A program made the position numbers and the translations under genes. From contig NZ_CP022753.1 of the NCBI RefSeq assembly GCF_002263495.1, positions 4,402,001 through 4,466,000 of the forward strand: 64,000 nucleotides of DNA, read 5' to 3'. The notes under the pieces were generated by a model. The model was not told the origin of the DNA. It was given only the letters and a program-made list of their open reading frames with translations, and did no database searches. The DNA comes from Nocardiopsis gilva YIM 90087. Lineage in GTDB: Bacteria > Actinomycetota > Actinomycetes > Streptosporangiales > Streptosporangiaceae. Positions 33,797 to 42,066 of the stretch are shown piece after piece (the first letter of the stretch is position 1; each line of letters begins with the position of its first letter).

Positions 33797-34795
33797 TCAG
33801 GCGTCGACGCCGTAGACCTCGCTCAGGTCGTCCAGGATCCCCTCGGCGCCCTGGAGGCTCACCGAGGTGTACCAGACGTCGTCGTCGACGTTGTGCTTCT
33901 CGCCCTTGAGCTTGTCCCACAGCGGGTTGCCCTGGAATACCTCGGCCTTCTTCCCGGCCTCCTCGTCGCCCTGCCACGTGCTGACGAAGATGCGGTCGGC
34001 GTCCAGGTCCAGGATCTCTTCCTGGCTCAGGTCGACGGAGATCTCGTCCTCGGTGTTGGGCGCGCCCTTCGGGCGGGGCAGGCCGACGTCGTTCTGCACG
34101 ATGCCGGGGAAGGAGGCCGTGGAGTAGAGGCGGACCGTCGGCTCCCCCACGAAGCGGGTGAGGCTCATGGTCGGGACGTCGCCGTCGTACTTCTTCTCGA
34201 TGGCCTTGCCGAGCGCCTTGGCCCGCTTCTCGTAGTCGCCGATCTTCTCGTCGGCGAGGTCGCGCTTGCCGACGGCGTCGCCGAGCAGAAGGACGTTGTC
34301 CTTCCAGGTCGCGCCGGTGGTCTCGGAGAAGACGGTCGGGGCGATCTTGGAGAGCCGGTCGTAGAGGTCGGCGTGGCGGATGTCGGCCGAGACGATCAGG
34401 TCCGGCTGCAGCTCGGCGATCTTGGCGAGGTCGGGCTCCTGCAAGGTGCCGAGGACCTCGGCGTCGCCGGCGTACTTCTCTCCCTCCTCCCCGAGGTACT
34501 CGGGGAGCTTCTCGGAGGGGTCGGCGTAGACGACACGCCCCACGACGTCCATCTCCAGGGCGACGGCGGCCTCCACGAAGCTGGGGTCGAGGGCGACGAC
34601 CGTCTTCGGCTGCGAGGTGATCTCGGTCTCGCCCCGGTGGTGCTCGACGGTGGCCGGGTAGCCGGCCGACGCGGCGTCGTCGGAACCGGCGTTCTCCTCG
34701 GCCGGGCCGCAGGCGGCCGCGAGGCTGAGCACGGCGGCCGCGGAGGCGGCGAGCAGCCCCCGAGCGGACGCTCGCAGGCGGGTGGGGATAGTCAT
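33797..34795 (-). CDS. Iron-siderophore ABC transporter substrate-binding lipoprotein
   Basis: The 332-residue product has a lipoprotein signal with the lipobox at LSLAAACGP. The FepB/FhuD-type (class III) fold is shown by KTVVALDPSFVEAAVALEMDVVG, LQEPDLAKIAELQPDLIVSA and the C-terminal WDKLKGEKHNVDDDVWY. It captures ferric siderophores outside the membrane. It is divergent from the permease-permease-ATPase genes, and a near-consensus IdeR/DtxR box lies between them, so both arms should be induced by iron limitation. The start has GAAGGGG five bases upstream. Confidence 0.92.
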   Translation of the reverse strand: MTIPTRLRASARGLLAASAAAVLSLAAACGPAEENAGSDDAASAGYPATVEHHRGETEITSQPKTVVALDPSFVEAAVALEMDVVGRVVYADPSEKLPEYLGEEGEKYAGDAEVLGTLQEPDLAKIAELQPDLIVSADIRHADLYDRLSKIAPTVFSETTGATWKDNVLLLGDAVGKRDLADEKIGDYEKRAKALGKAIEKKYDGDVPTMSLTRFVGEPTVRLYSTASFPGIVQNDVGLPRPKGAPNTEDEISVDLSQEEILDLDADRIFVSTWQGDEEAGKKAEVFQGNPLWDKLKGEKHNVDDDVWYTSVSLQGAEGILDDLSEVYGVDA

Positions 34796-34821
34796 GGGGG
34801 ACCCCTTCGATCGGCACTGGG

Positions 34822-34840
34822 TTAGGTTTGTCTAGCCTTA
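34822..34840. promoter_or_regulatory. IdeR/DtxR-type iron box
   Basis: TTAGGTTTGTCTAGCCTTA matches the IdeR consensus TTAGGTTAGGCTAACCTAA at 15 of 19 positions. It lies 27 bases upstream of the binding-protein start and ahead of the divergent permease operon, a position that allows repression of both by Fe(II)-IdeR. Confidence 0.8.
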
Positions 34841-34942
34841 TACGGATGACGCCCGTGATCTGGCAGTATGCGGATCTTGCGGTTCTTTGTCGAGTTGACG
34901 CCGCGCATCCGAACCACCACGCAGCCGAAGGAGTTCTCCCAG

Positions 34943-36007
34943 GTGACAGGATTGGCACCCGCCGCGCACACCCGCCCTCCGGGCGGCGCGGCCATCGGTG
35001 GCGGCGGTGCGCGCAGGAGGCGCCGCCTCCTCGGGTTGGTCGTCCTCCTCGCCCTCGTCCTGCTCTGCGTTGCGGCCAGCATCTCCATCGGCGCGCGGTC
35101 GATCCCCCTGCCCGATGTGTGGCGGCTGCTGTTCGCACCCGACGGCGGCGAAGCGAGCACGATCGTCGGCTCCTTGCGGGTGCCCCGGACGATCCTGGGC
35201 CTCCTCGTCGGCGCCGCACTGGGTGTCGCCGGGGTGCTGATGCAGAGCCACACACGCAACCCCATCGCCGACCCCACCCTGCTCGGGGTGGCCTACGGCG
35301 CCGCGTGTGCCGTCGTGCTCTCCATCTACCTGCTGGATGTGACCAGCTTTCACGTCTACGTGTGGTTCGCGCTGGGCGGGGCGCTGCTCGCCGGGATCGC
35401 GGTCTTCGCGCTGGCCTCGGGCGGCAGTCAGGGCCCGACGCCGGTGACCCTGGTGCTGGCCGGTGCGGCGATGACGGCCCTGCTCAGCGGGGTCACGTCG
35501 GCCATCGTGCTGCTCGACCAGCAGAGCCTGGAGGTGTTCCGGTTCTGGCGGGTGGGCTCGCTGACGGGGCGGCCCACCGAGGCGATCTGGCAGGTGCTGC
35601 CGTTCCTGGTCGTCGGGATGGTGCTGGCGATCGGCAACGCGCCGGGGCTCAACGCGCTGGCGCTGGGCGATGATGTCGCCGCGTCGCTGGGCCAGCGGGT
35701 GTGGCTCACCCGGGGCACGGGTGTGCTGGCCATCGCGCTGCTCACCGGAGCGTCGGTGGCGGCGGTCGGCCCGATCGGCTTCCTCGGCCTGATGGCCCCG
35801 CACATGGCGCGGACCCTCACCGGCTCCGACCACCGCTGGCTGGTGCCGACCGGCGCGCTGTGCGGCATGGTGCTGATCCTCATCGCCGACATCATCGGGC
35901 GGGTGATCCGCGGGACCGGTGAGGTCGAGGTCGGCATCGTGCTGGCGGTGATCGGCGGCCCGTTCTTCATTGCGCTCATCCGACGACGGAAGACCATCGC
36001 CCTGTGA
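34943..36007 (+). CDS. Iron-siderophore ABC transporter permease, FecCD family (first)
   Basis: GTG 34943 is preceded by AAGGAG at eight bases and is preferred over an ATG at 34868 whose extra 25 residues are not family-like. The 354-residue product has about ten hydrophobic segments. FecCD features are SLRVPRTILGLLVGAALGVAG, MQSHTRNPIADPTLLGVAYGA, VGPIGFLGLMAPHMAR and RVIRGTGEVEVGIVLAVIGGPFF. It transports ferric siderophore with the second permease. The stop overlaps the next start (GTGA). Confidence 0.92.
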   Translation: MTGLAPAAHTRPPGGAAIGGGGARRRRRLLGLVVLLALVLLCVAASISIGARSIPLPDVWRLLFAPDGGEASTIVGSLRVPRTILGLLVGAALGVAGVLMQSHTRNPIADPTLLGVAYGAACAVVLSIYLLDVTSFHVYVWFALGGALLAGIAVFALASGGSQGPTPVTLVLAGAAMTALLSGVTSAIVLLDQQSLEVFRFWRVGSLTGRPTEAIWQVLPFLVVGMVLAIGNAPGLNALALGDDVAASLGQRVWLTRGTGVLAIALLTGASVAAVGPIGFLGLMAPHMARTLTGSDHRWLVPTGALCGMVLILIADIIGRVIRGTGEVEVGIVLAVIGGPFFIALIRRRKTIAL

Positions 36008-37128
36008 CGCTCACTCCGCCCCGCCCCCCGTCGCCTGTCCCCTCCCCCGGCCCGGGCCGCAACAGCGCGCTGGAGCGGCGCGCGCTGCGCGTCGGTCCGC
36101 TGTCGTGGCCGTGGCGGCCACGCGTGCTGGTGGTCGCCGTGGGCGTGCTGGCACTGCTGGCGGCGCTCTTCGTGCGCGCGCTGCTGGCCTTCGACGACTA
36201 CCCGATGGGGGCCGTTGACGTCCTGACGACGCTGCTGGGCGGCGGGGACGGCGGGCAGCGCTTCGTGGTCTTCGAGCTGCGCATGCCGCGGGCGCTGGCG
36301 GGGGCGCTGGTCGGTGCCGCGCTCGGCCTGTCGGGGGCCATCCTGCAGAGTCTCACGCGCAACCCGCTGGCCAGCCCGGACACACTCGGTATCGGCTGGG
36401 GCGCGTCGGTCGGCGCGGTGCTGGTCATCGTGGTCGGCGGCAGCGCGGGCGGGGTCAGCGGCGCGGTCTCCAGCATCGGCATCCCCACCGGGGCGGTGCT
36501 CGGCGGGATCACGGCGGCGGTGGTCGTCTTCGGCCTGTCCTGGCGGTCGGGGGTCCAGAGCAACCGGCTGCTGCTGGTCGGCATCGCGACGGCGTTCATC
36601 TGCTCCAACCTGGTGTACTGGGCGATGACCTGGACCGACGTGCAGGACGCCGCACGCGCCCAGACGTGGATCACCGGCAGCCTGCACGCCGCCGACTGGG
36701 ACCGGATCGGGCCGGCCTCGCTGGCGCTGGCCGTGCTGCTTCCGGCGACCGTGGTCACCGCGCGGGTGCTCGGGGCGATGGCGCTCGGCGACGACACCGC
36801 GCTGGGGCTGGGCGTGCGGGTCGGAGCGGCCAAGCTGGCGCTGCTGCTGGTCTCGGCGTTCCTGGTGTGCGTGGCCACGGCGGTGGCCGGGCCGATCACC
36901 TTCGTGGCGCTGGCCGCCCCGCAGATCGCGCTGCGCCTGTGTCGGACGCCGCAGCCGCCACTGGTCACCGCCGCCCTGCTGGGCGCGGCCCTGACCCTGG
37001 GCGCCGACCAGCTCGCGGCCGGGCTCTTCTCCCCCCTCCAACTGCCTGTGGGCGTGTTCACCGCGATCCTGGGCGCGCCTTACCTGCTGTACCTGATCGT
37101 CCGCCGCCACCGGGAGTCCCACCTATGA
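36004..37128 (+). CDS. Iron-siderophore ABC transporter permease, FecCD family (second)
   Basis: The 374-residue product starts at GTG 36004. RMPRALAGALVGAALGLSGAI, QSLTRNPLASPDTLGIGWGAS, GPITFVALAAPQIALRLC and LPVGVFTAILGAPYLLYLI are family segments. A Pro-rich N-terminus of about 40 residues precedes the first helix. The protein forms the channel with the preceding permease; its TGA overlaps the ATPase ATG. Confidence 0.92.
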   Translation: MTLTPPRPPSPVPSPGPGRNSALERRALRVGPLSWPWRPRVLVVAVGVLALLAALFVRALLAFDDYPMGAVDVLTTLLGGGDGGQRFVVFELRMPRALAGALVGAALGLSGAILQSLTRNPLASPDTLGIGWGASVGAVLVIVVGGSAGGVSGAVSSIGIPTGAVLGGITAAVVVFGLSWRSGVQSNRLLLVGIATAFICSNLVYWAMTWTDVQDAARAQTWITGSLHAADWDRIGPASLALAVLLPATVVTARVLGAMALGDDTALGLGVRVGAAKLALLLVSAFLVCVATAVAGPITFVALAAPQIALRLCRTPQPPLVTAALLGAALTLGADQLAAGLFSPLQLPVGVFTAILGAPYLLYLIVRRHRESHL

Positions 37129-37988
37129 CATCCGCCTCTGCCTCGCCCCGCCTCGCCGCAGAGGGGGTCACCCTCGGCTACGACGGCGCCGTCATCTCCA
37201 CCGACCTGGACTTCGCGGTGGCCGACAACGCCGTCACGGTCATCATCGGCCCCAACGGCTGCGGCAAGTCCACTCTGCTCCGCGCCCTGGGCCGTCTGCT
37301 GCGCCCGAAGGCGGGCCGGATCACGCTGGACGACAGAGCCATCTCCTCGATGCCGCCACGCGAGGTGGCCAAGACGATCGCCATCCTCCCGCAGTCCCCG
37401 ACGGCTCCGTCGGGCCTCACCGTCGGCGACCTGGTGGCACGCGGCCGACACCCGCACCAGAGCTGGTACCGGCAATGGTCGTCGGGCGACGAGGACAAGG
37501 TCGCCGGGGCCCTCGACATGACCGGCATGCTCCCCTTCGCCGACCGCCCGCTGGAGGCGCTGTCGGGCGGGCAGCGGCAGCGCGCCTGGATCTCCATGGC
37601 CTTGGCCCAGGAGACCGACCTTCTCCTGCTGGACGAGCCCACCACCTACCTCGACCTGGCCCACCAGATCGACGTCCTGGACCTCGTCCGCGACCTCAAC
37701 GAGAAGCACGGCCGCACCGTGGTGATGGTGCTCCACGACCTCAACCTGGCGGCCCGCTACGCCCACCACCTCGTCGCCATGCACGACGGCGCGGTGGTCG
37801 CATCCGGCACTCCGGCCGAGGTCCTCACCCCCGACCTGGTGACCGACGTGTTCGGACTGGCCTCCAAGATCATCCCCGACCCGGTGTCGGGCACGCCGCT
37901 CGTCATCCCGATCGGCCTGCGCGAACGCCCCGATTCCGTCCGCGACTGCTCCGAGGACAGAGAAGCCCCTAGTCCTCACGTCACCTGA
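37125..37988 (+). CDS. Iron-siderophore ABC transporter ATPase, FepC type
   Basis: The 287-residue product has Walker A IIGPNGCGKSTLLRALG, Q-loop ILPQSPTAPSG, signature LSGGQRQRAWISMALAQ, Walker B LLLLDEPTTYLDLAHQ and H-loop VLHDLNLAARYA. It is the last gene of the permease-permease-ATPase operon, with an ATGA overlap. Its 3' end overlaps by eight bases the 3' end of the convergent PIN-like gene, and no terminator separates them. Confidence 0.93.
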   Translation: MTSASASPRLAAEGVTLGYDGAVISTDLDFAVADNAVTVIIGPNGCGKSTLLRALGRLLRPKAGRITLDDRAISSMPPREVAKTIAILPQSPTAPSGLTVGDLVARGRHPHQSWYRQWSSGDEDKVAGALDMTGMLPFADRPLEALSGGQRQRAWISMALAQETDLLLLDEPTTYLDLAHQIDVLDLVRDLNEKHGRTVVMVLHDLNLAARYAHHLVAMHDGAVVASGTPAEVLTPDLVTDVFGLASKIIPDPVSGTPLVIPIGLRERPDSVRDCSEDREAPSPHVT

Positions 37989-38520
37989 GCAGTTTCTTCT
38001 CCCTGGCCCACGGCTCGAACCCGCCCTTGGAGAAGGGGAGTCGCATACCGGAGCCGTAGAGGTCGTCGACGAGCACCGAGGCGTTCGCGACTGTGCAGTC
38101 CCCTCGATTGCAGGCATCGGCGATGAGGCCGACCGTCCCCCGCACGTGCAAGCCGTGTCGTGCGGCAACCCTGCGAGCCGTCCGATCATCGAGGACGAGC
38201 GTGCCACCATAAAGATCGGCGTACGCGCACAGCGTGGTCTCGCCGACGTTGTGGTCATCAATCAGTCCCATGCGCGTCCTCCAGGTACCGAAGGCCACGA
38301 GCAGGTCAAGCGAATCACCCGCGACGACCGATATCCATACAGCCTGGACAACCGCCGTCCGCGCGCGGGAGTCATTACGACCGATCTCATCGAGGACTGC
38401 TCGGGTCGTTGTGCACGACAATCTGCGAACCAGGTCACCCAGAACGTCGAGGCGATCCACCTTGGCAGCGTGTAGGAGTGGAGAAGCGTCGGACAGCAGT
38501 CGATCAGGGACGGAGGTCAC
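37981..38520 (-). CDS. PIN-like (DUF3368-type) putative RNase toxin
   Basis: The 179-residue product begins with LLSDASPLLHAAKVDRLDVL, which gives the first PIN acidic residue. VLDEIGR and the diagnostic stretch NVGETTLCAYADLYGG plus LVLDDRTARRVAARHGL follow, ending with GTVGLIADACNRG. These match the Glu and Asp-Asp acidic sites of PIN/DUF3368 nucleases. Its GTG overlaps the TGA of the Xre-ImmA gene, so translation is coupled after the putative antitoxin. The gene order and coupling fit a toxin-antitoxin or defence pair. RNase activity is inferred from the fold only. Confidence 0.7.
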   Translation of the reverse strand: MTSVPDRLLSDASPLLHAAKVDRLDVLGDLVRRLSCTTTRAVLDEIGRNDSRARTAVVQAVWISVVAGDSLDLLVAFGTWRTRMGLIDDHNVGETTLCAYADLYGGTLVLDDRTARRVAARHGLHVRGTVGLIADACNRGDCTVANASVLVDDLYGSGMRLPFSKGGFEPWAREKKLLR

Positions 38521-39614
38521 TCAGCTGCTTCCTCGGTCAGTTCCTCGGTTGAGACCTGTCCGCGCATCATCTCCACAGCACGCGCAGGAGTGATCAAGTT
38601 CGCCTGCAGTGCCGCTACGACCGCGGAAGCGTAGCGAGGGGGAACTCGCACCGATGCGAGATCCGGCTGAGGCTTCCAACCGAGCGCGTCCTTGAACTCG
38701 ACGTCCGTTGGCGTGCGGGTGCGCAGTTCGCGTAGCTCATCCGGATCCATCAACCCGGTTCGTCTGACCTGTGCAATAGCGAGGCCCCAAGAGACACGGA
38801 ACGCCGCCGATAGCCGAACCAGGAAATAGCGGCGTTCCTCCTGGTCATTGCCTTGTGCAACGCTCATGGCTTCGGCTGTGGGCAGCAGGAACTCCGCTGC
38901 GAATTCCTCCACGAGCCGCTCGCGCTCTTCGCGGGAAGCATGCACACCCAGGTCACTGGAGAACTCATCCCCAAGGATCATGTGTCCAAGCTCGTGCGCC
39001 GCTGTACTCCGCCGCCGCCCCGGCACCTGATCCAGGTTGACAACAGCCACCGCGATAGATCCGTCCACCAGGGAGGCACCATCAGACGACAGCGGGATAG
39101 CCGCGACAAACTGCCCCGCTTGCTCACTGACGTCAGCAACCGATTCAATTGGCCGGTTTCCCAGTGAAAGCTCAGCGCGCAGCCATTGCGCAGCCTCCCT
39201 GGCCTCCTCAGCAACGGTCACGCTTCCGGGATAGTGCAGCAACGGCAGTGCATCCAGGACACCGACACTGACGAGCTGATGTACGTCCTGCAGCCACTCA
39301 GCGAGCAGGGACTCAGTCCGGTGTGCACTGCGCGCGGCAGGGCTGTCGCCGACGTCTCCGCCGTGAACGTCCGCCGTCCGACGAGAGATGACGTCCGGCA
39401 GGGGGTTCAGGAAAAAGGACAGCGGGTAGTCGAGCGCGCGGGCAAGCAGGGTGAGCTCCACAGCGTCAACGCGCCGGTCTCCCTTTTCCAGCTTGGAGAT
39501 CATGCTGCGTTCCAAGCCGACTGCGTCAGCGAGAGCCTGCTGCGAGAGCCCAGCTACTGACCTGCTCTCCCGAACACGCTCGCCGATCTGCGCCCAGCTC
39601 AACTCCTCCACCAT
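38517..39614 (-). CDS. Xre-family HTH / ImmA-IrrE metallopeptidase fusion (putative antitoxin-regulator)
   Basis: The 365-residue product has an Xre HTH at residues 8-66 (SRSVAGLSQQALADAVGLERS, core GLSQQALADAVGL) and a peptidase domain with HELGHMILGDE at residue 207 and EEFAAEFLLP as the third ligand region. The open frame extends to 39941, but ATG 39614 is where the HTH begins. No Shine-Dalgarno precedes it; a 15-bp palindrome ends three bases upstream, consistent with a leaderless, self-repressed transcript. It is coupled to the PIN-like gene. Such proteins release repression by cleavage; here the target may be itself. Confidence 0.85.
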   Translation of the reverse strand: MVEELSWAQIGERVRESRSVAGLSQQALADAVGLERSMISKLEKGDRRVDAVELTLLARALDYPLSFFLNPLPDVISRRTADVHGGDVGDSPAARSAHRTESLLAEWLQDVHQLVSVGVLDALPLLHYPGSVTVAEEAREAAQWLRAELSLGNRPIESVADVSEQAGQFVAAIPLSSDGASLVDGSIAVAVVNLDQVPGRRRSTAAHELGHMILGDEFSSDLGVHASREERERLVEEFAAEFLLPTAEAMSVAQGNDQEERRYFLVRLSAAFRVSWGLAIAQVRRTGLMDPDELRELRTRTPTDVEFKDALGWKPQPDLASVRVPPRYASAVVAALQANLITPARAVEMMRGQVSTEELTEEAAE

Positions 39615-39616
39615 AT

Positions 39617-39631
39617 GTGCGATTGTCGCAC
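39617..39631 (-). promoter_or_regulatory. Candidate self-operator of the Xre-ImmA/PIN pair
   Basis: GTGCGATTGTCGCAC is a perfect 6-bp-arm palindrome with a three-base spacer, two bases upstream of the Xre start codon. An Xre dimer bound here would block transcription initiation of a leaderless message. Confidence 0.6.
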
Positions 39632-39928
39632 ACTCGTTGCATCCTGTGAATGGAATGGGAGTTCCCCGTCGGTCGGCCATCGCCAGATGGGTGATGCCAC
39701 CCGGCTGGGCGCCTGCAGCATCCTCGCCCTGGCCATCGTCTGCTATCTGTTCTGGAACTCCCGCACCACCGTCGTCGAGCAGGGCGGCGCCCCTGACCTT
39801 TGACCGATGCGGCGCGCTGGTGACTGGCTCCGCGCCTCGTTCCGCTGCGGGCGGCGGTATGCGATGGAACGGCGCCGGGCGGCCCAGCGGGATCGCGGAG
39901 CGGTCGGCGCGCACACGTCCGCTACAAC
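39632..39928. other. Region upstream of the Xre gene, no gene recognised
   Basis: Short frames exist on both strands (for example a 62-codon frame ending at 39803 with one hydrophobic stretch), but none has family character or a good ribosome site. It should contain the promoter of the Xre-ImmA/PIN pair. Confidence 0.3.
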
Positions 39929-39965
39929 GACAGGAGCCCACCGGCGATGCCGGTGGGCTCCTGTC
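39929..39965 (-). terminator. Terminator of tRNA-Asn
   Basis: A 17-bp perfect stem (GACAGGAGCCCACCGGC and its complement) with a three-base loop lies nine bases downstream of the tRNA 3' end on the minus strand. Confidence 0.8.
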
Positions 39966-39973
39966 AGTGAATG

Positions 39974-40046
39974 CTCCCGCGACTGGACTCGAACCAGTAA
40001 CCTGCCGGTTAACAGCCGGCTGCTCTGCCGATTGAGCTACGCGGGA
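39974..40046 (-). tRNA. tRNA-Asn (GTT)
   Basis: The 73-nt cloverleaf on the minus strand has acceptor TCCCGCG paired with CGCGGGA, a G discriminator, D-loop AGCTCAATCGGCAGAGC, anticodon loop CTGTTAA with GTT, and T-arm GGTTCGAGTCC. CCA is not encoded. tRNA genes are common integration sites, and the accessory region starts on this side. Confidence 0.97.
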
Positions 40047-40327
40047 TCGTGCTCCGTGTCGCCCCCGGGGCCTGTGCTCCCTGGCGACGTGAAATAGATT
40101 AGCGCACTTTCCGGGGTGCTCGTGACACGTTTTTGGCCCGGCACCGCTGTGGGGTGGGGCACGTGCGGCTGCGAACTGTGGGGGCTGGCCGGGACGTGAT
40201 CGTTTCGTCGCAGGTCAGGCCTAGGGGACGCCGCGCTCGGTGGCTTCCCTGGCCGGGACCGGCGCACGCGGTAACGTCGTATGCATCAGCACCGTCGGAT
40301 CAGCACGAGTGACGCCGAGAGGGACCC

Positions 40328-40639
40328 ATGCGCTACCGGATCACCTTCGCCGCAGGCCTGGCTATCGGTTACGTCCTGGGGGCCAAGGCGGGCAAGGCCC
40401 GTTACGAGCAGATCGCGCGCACCGCTCGCCGCATCGCGGAGAGCCCCGCCGTCCAGGAGACCGCGGGGCTGGTGGGAGCGCAGGTCGGCAACGCAGGCAA
40501 GGCCGTGTACACGAAGGTCAACGAAAAACTCCCCGTGGACTCCGTCAAGGACTTCCTCGCCCGTCCCACCGATGAGGAGAGCGACGAACTCCGCACCAGC
40601 AACCTCAACGGTTCCAGCCCCGACGAACCCGTCCCCTGA
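40328..40639 (+). CDS. YtxH-like small membrane-associated protein
   Basis: The 103-residue product starts with a hydrophobic, Gly-rich segment (ITFAAGLAIGYVLGAKAG) followed by a basic amphipathic helix (KARYEQIARTARRIAES) and a long helical region. This is the layout of YtxH/gas-vesicle-like stress proteins found beside many actinomycete housekeeping genes. It probably sits at the membrane inner face; its function is unknown. It is alone in the locus. Confidence 0.7.
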   Translation: MRYRITFAAGLAIGYVLGAKAGKARYEQIARTARRIAESPAVQETAGLVGAQVGNAGKAVYTKVNEKLPVDSVKDFLARPTDEESDELRTSNLNGSSPDEPVP

Positions 40640-40685
40640 ACCGCCGTCTCCGCGGAGGCGGACGGGTCGTGTGATCGAGGAGGGC

Positions 40686-40769
40686 ATGAGTGAGCCCGCC
40701 GTATCCGAGGAAGTGATGCGGCAGCGCGCCCTGACCGCAGCCGAGGAGGTCCTGGACTCAGCCGGGTGA
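40686..40769 (+). pseudogene. Short fragment resembling a TetR N-terminus
   Basis: A 27-codon frame with GAGGAGG upstream encodes MSEPAVSEEVMRQRALTAAE followed by EVLDSAG and a stop. RQRALTAAEEVLDSAG looks like the first helix of TetR-family repressors; nothing of the family follows in any frame. It could also be an unrelated small protein. Confidence 0.3.
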
Positions 40770-40847
40770 CCTTGCCCAGCGCCTGAATCCCTTCGGTGCG
40801 GCCACTGTGGGGTTCAGCCAGCAGCAGGGAGGGCTGCGGCCACCGGG

Positions 40848-41294
40848 TCAGGAGAAGCGGAGCACGTCGCGCAGCTCGGCGGTGAGCCGCTCGCTCTCCT
40901 CGGGGCGTCCATGGAAGGCGGCGGGGGTGTTCTGGAACAGCTCGATACGCCAAGAATCAGCGTCCCCGCGCACCGCGACAAGCGACTGGACCGCGTTGGC
41001 GCCCGGGTTCAGGTCGGACCCTCCGGGCGGGACCATGCCCGCGACGGCACGCGGAAGGGCGGCGTCCCGTCCTATCGGACGCACTTCACGCACCTTGGCG
41101 ACGTAGGCCGCTGTCTGGTGGCTGCCGAAGATCTCAGCCAAGTGCTCCCTAATGGCAGTGCTGCCTTCGGCCACGCTGCCGTCGAAACCGACCGTGACAC
41201 CGTGCTCGGTGAAGAGCGCGGCGAATGCGGCCGGGTCGCGGGCGTTCCAGCTGCCCAGAAGGTTCTCGTGAAGAGTGCGGATCTGCTCGTCCAT
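40848..41294 (-). CDS. SnoaL-like / SgcJ-type NTF2-fold protein
   Basis: The 148-residue product starts at ATG 41294 (MDEQIRTLHENLLGSWNARD). It has the SgcJ/EcaC layout: AFAALFTEHGVTVGFDG, GSTAIREHLAEIF, WRIELFQNTPAAFHGRPEE at the end. Members are small ligand-binding or isomerase-like proteins, sometimes linked to antibiotic pathways; most are uncharacterised. The frame extends upstream into the transposase remnant, which is why I do not use the longer start. No partner genes. Confidence 0.75.
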   Translation of the reverse strand: MDEQIRTLHENLLGSWNARDPAAFAALFTEHGVTVGFDGSVAEGSTAIREHLAEIFGSHQTAAYVAKVREVRPIGRDAALPRAVAGMVPPGGSDLNPGANAVQSLVAVRGDADSWRIELFQNTPAAFHGRPEESERLTAELRDVLRFS

Positions 41295-41319
41295 ACCCCC
41301 GATTGAAGCGGCAGCAGAA

Positions 41320-41556
41320 CGCTGCGACCAGTTGACCCGCCGCGTGTCGCCCCCGACGCCCGGATACTGCGACCGCGAGATCCTGGCCGCGATCATCTTC
41401 GTCTCCACTACCGGCTGCACCTGGGCACAGCTCCGGCGGTCGTCGACCCCTGCCTGCCGCACCGCGCACCGCCGCTTCGAGCGCAAGGCGGATCATTTCC
41501 TGGGCATCGCCGCCATCGCCTGCACCCTCATCTGCTACCGCAGACTCACCAGATGA
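41320..41556 (+). pseudogene. IS5-family transposase remnant with internal deletion
   Basis: In one frame the sequence reads DREILAAIIFVSTTGCTWAQL, matching the N-terminal DUF4096 part of IS5-group transposases. It then passes directly to RRFERKADHFLGIAAIACTL and ICYRRLTR, which is the C-terminal end. The catalytic DDE core between them (about 150-200 residues) is missing. This is an internally deleted relic. No intact terminal repeats were recognised. Confidence 0.7.
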
Positions 41557-42066
41557 GATGACTTCTCAGCGCACGACCTCATCGAGATTACGACCCGCTC
41601 TTCAGACAAGTGCGAATATCAGCAACTTAGCAGAAACTGCACGAGGGCCTGCGGCCACCTGACATTCCCGCTTTTCGGGCAGGTCGAATTGCAGATCAGA
41701 CAGGACTCAGCAAGGTCAAGATCATTTTCCGGAGAATCCGACAACAGCGGACTGTGACCTGCACATCAACTGGAATAGATCGGTTAATCGTGGCATTACT
41801 CTTAGTGCACTGAACAGGGTGATCCCGGTCACGCGCAGTCGCCTGATGTTGACCGAGAGGGATTTTATGGCTAATTATTGTCTTACTCTTCGGCGATTGG
41901 GAGATTGGGGATCTGCCACTCCACAATGACAAGCCCCTGAGGCCTATAGGCGTGATTTTATGGCAAGGAATTTCATTTCTCCGTCAGCCACGTTATGACC
42001 AACCCCACCAGCATCGCATTCCACCCGCCAGACGGTTAATCCACTTTCGATGGAGTGCAACTCTTC
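41557..42066. other. Low-GC 510-base region between the IS relic and the MFS gene
   Basis: Base composition is clearly lower in GC than the rest of the window, with A/T-rich stretches (for example GGATTTTATGGCTAATTATTG near 41860). No protein family was recognised. A 27-codon frame at 41846-41929 has a GAGAGG-like sequence only inside it. The stretch looks acquired and carries the promoter of the MFS gene. Confidence 0.45.

Noticed and set aside
39615-39803. 62-codon plus-strand frame with one hydrophobic stretch
   Set aside because: No ribosome site and no family character; start lies inside the operator of the Xre gene.
41846-41929. 27-codon frame in the low-GC stretch as a possible leader peptide of the MFS gene
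   Set aside because: No ribosome site, no Arg/Lys or other regulatory codon run, and no stem-loop pair linking it to the MFS start.
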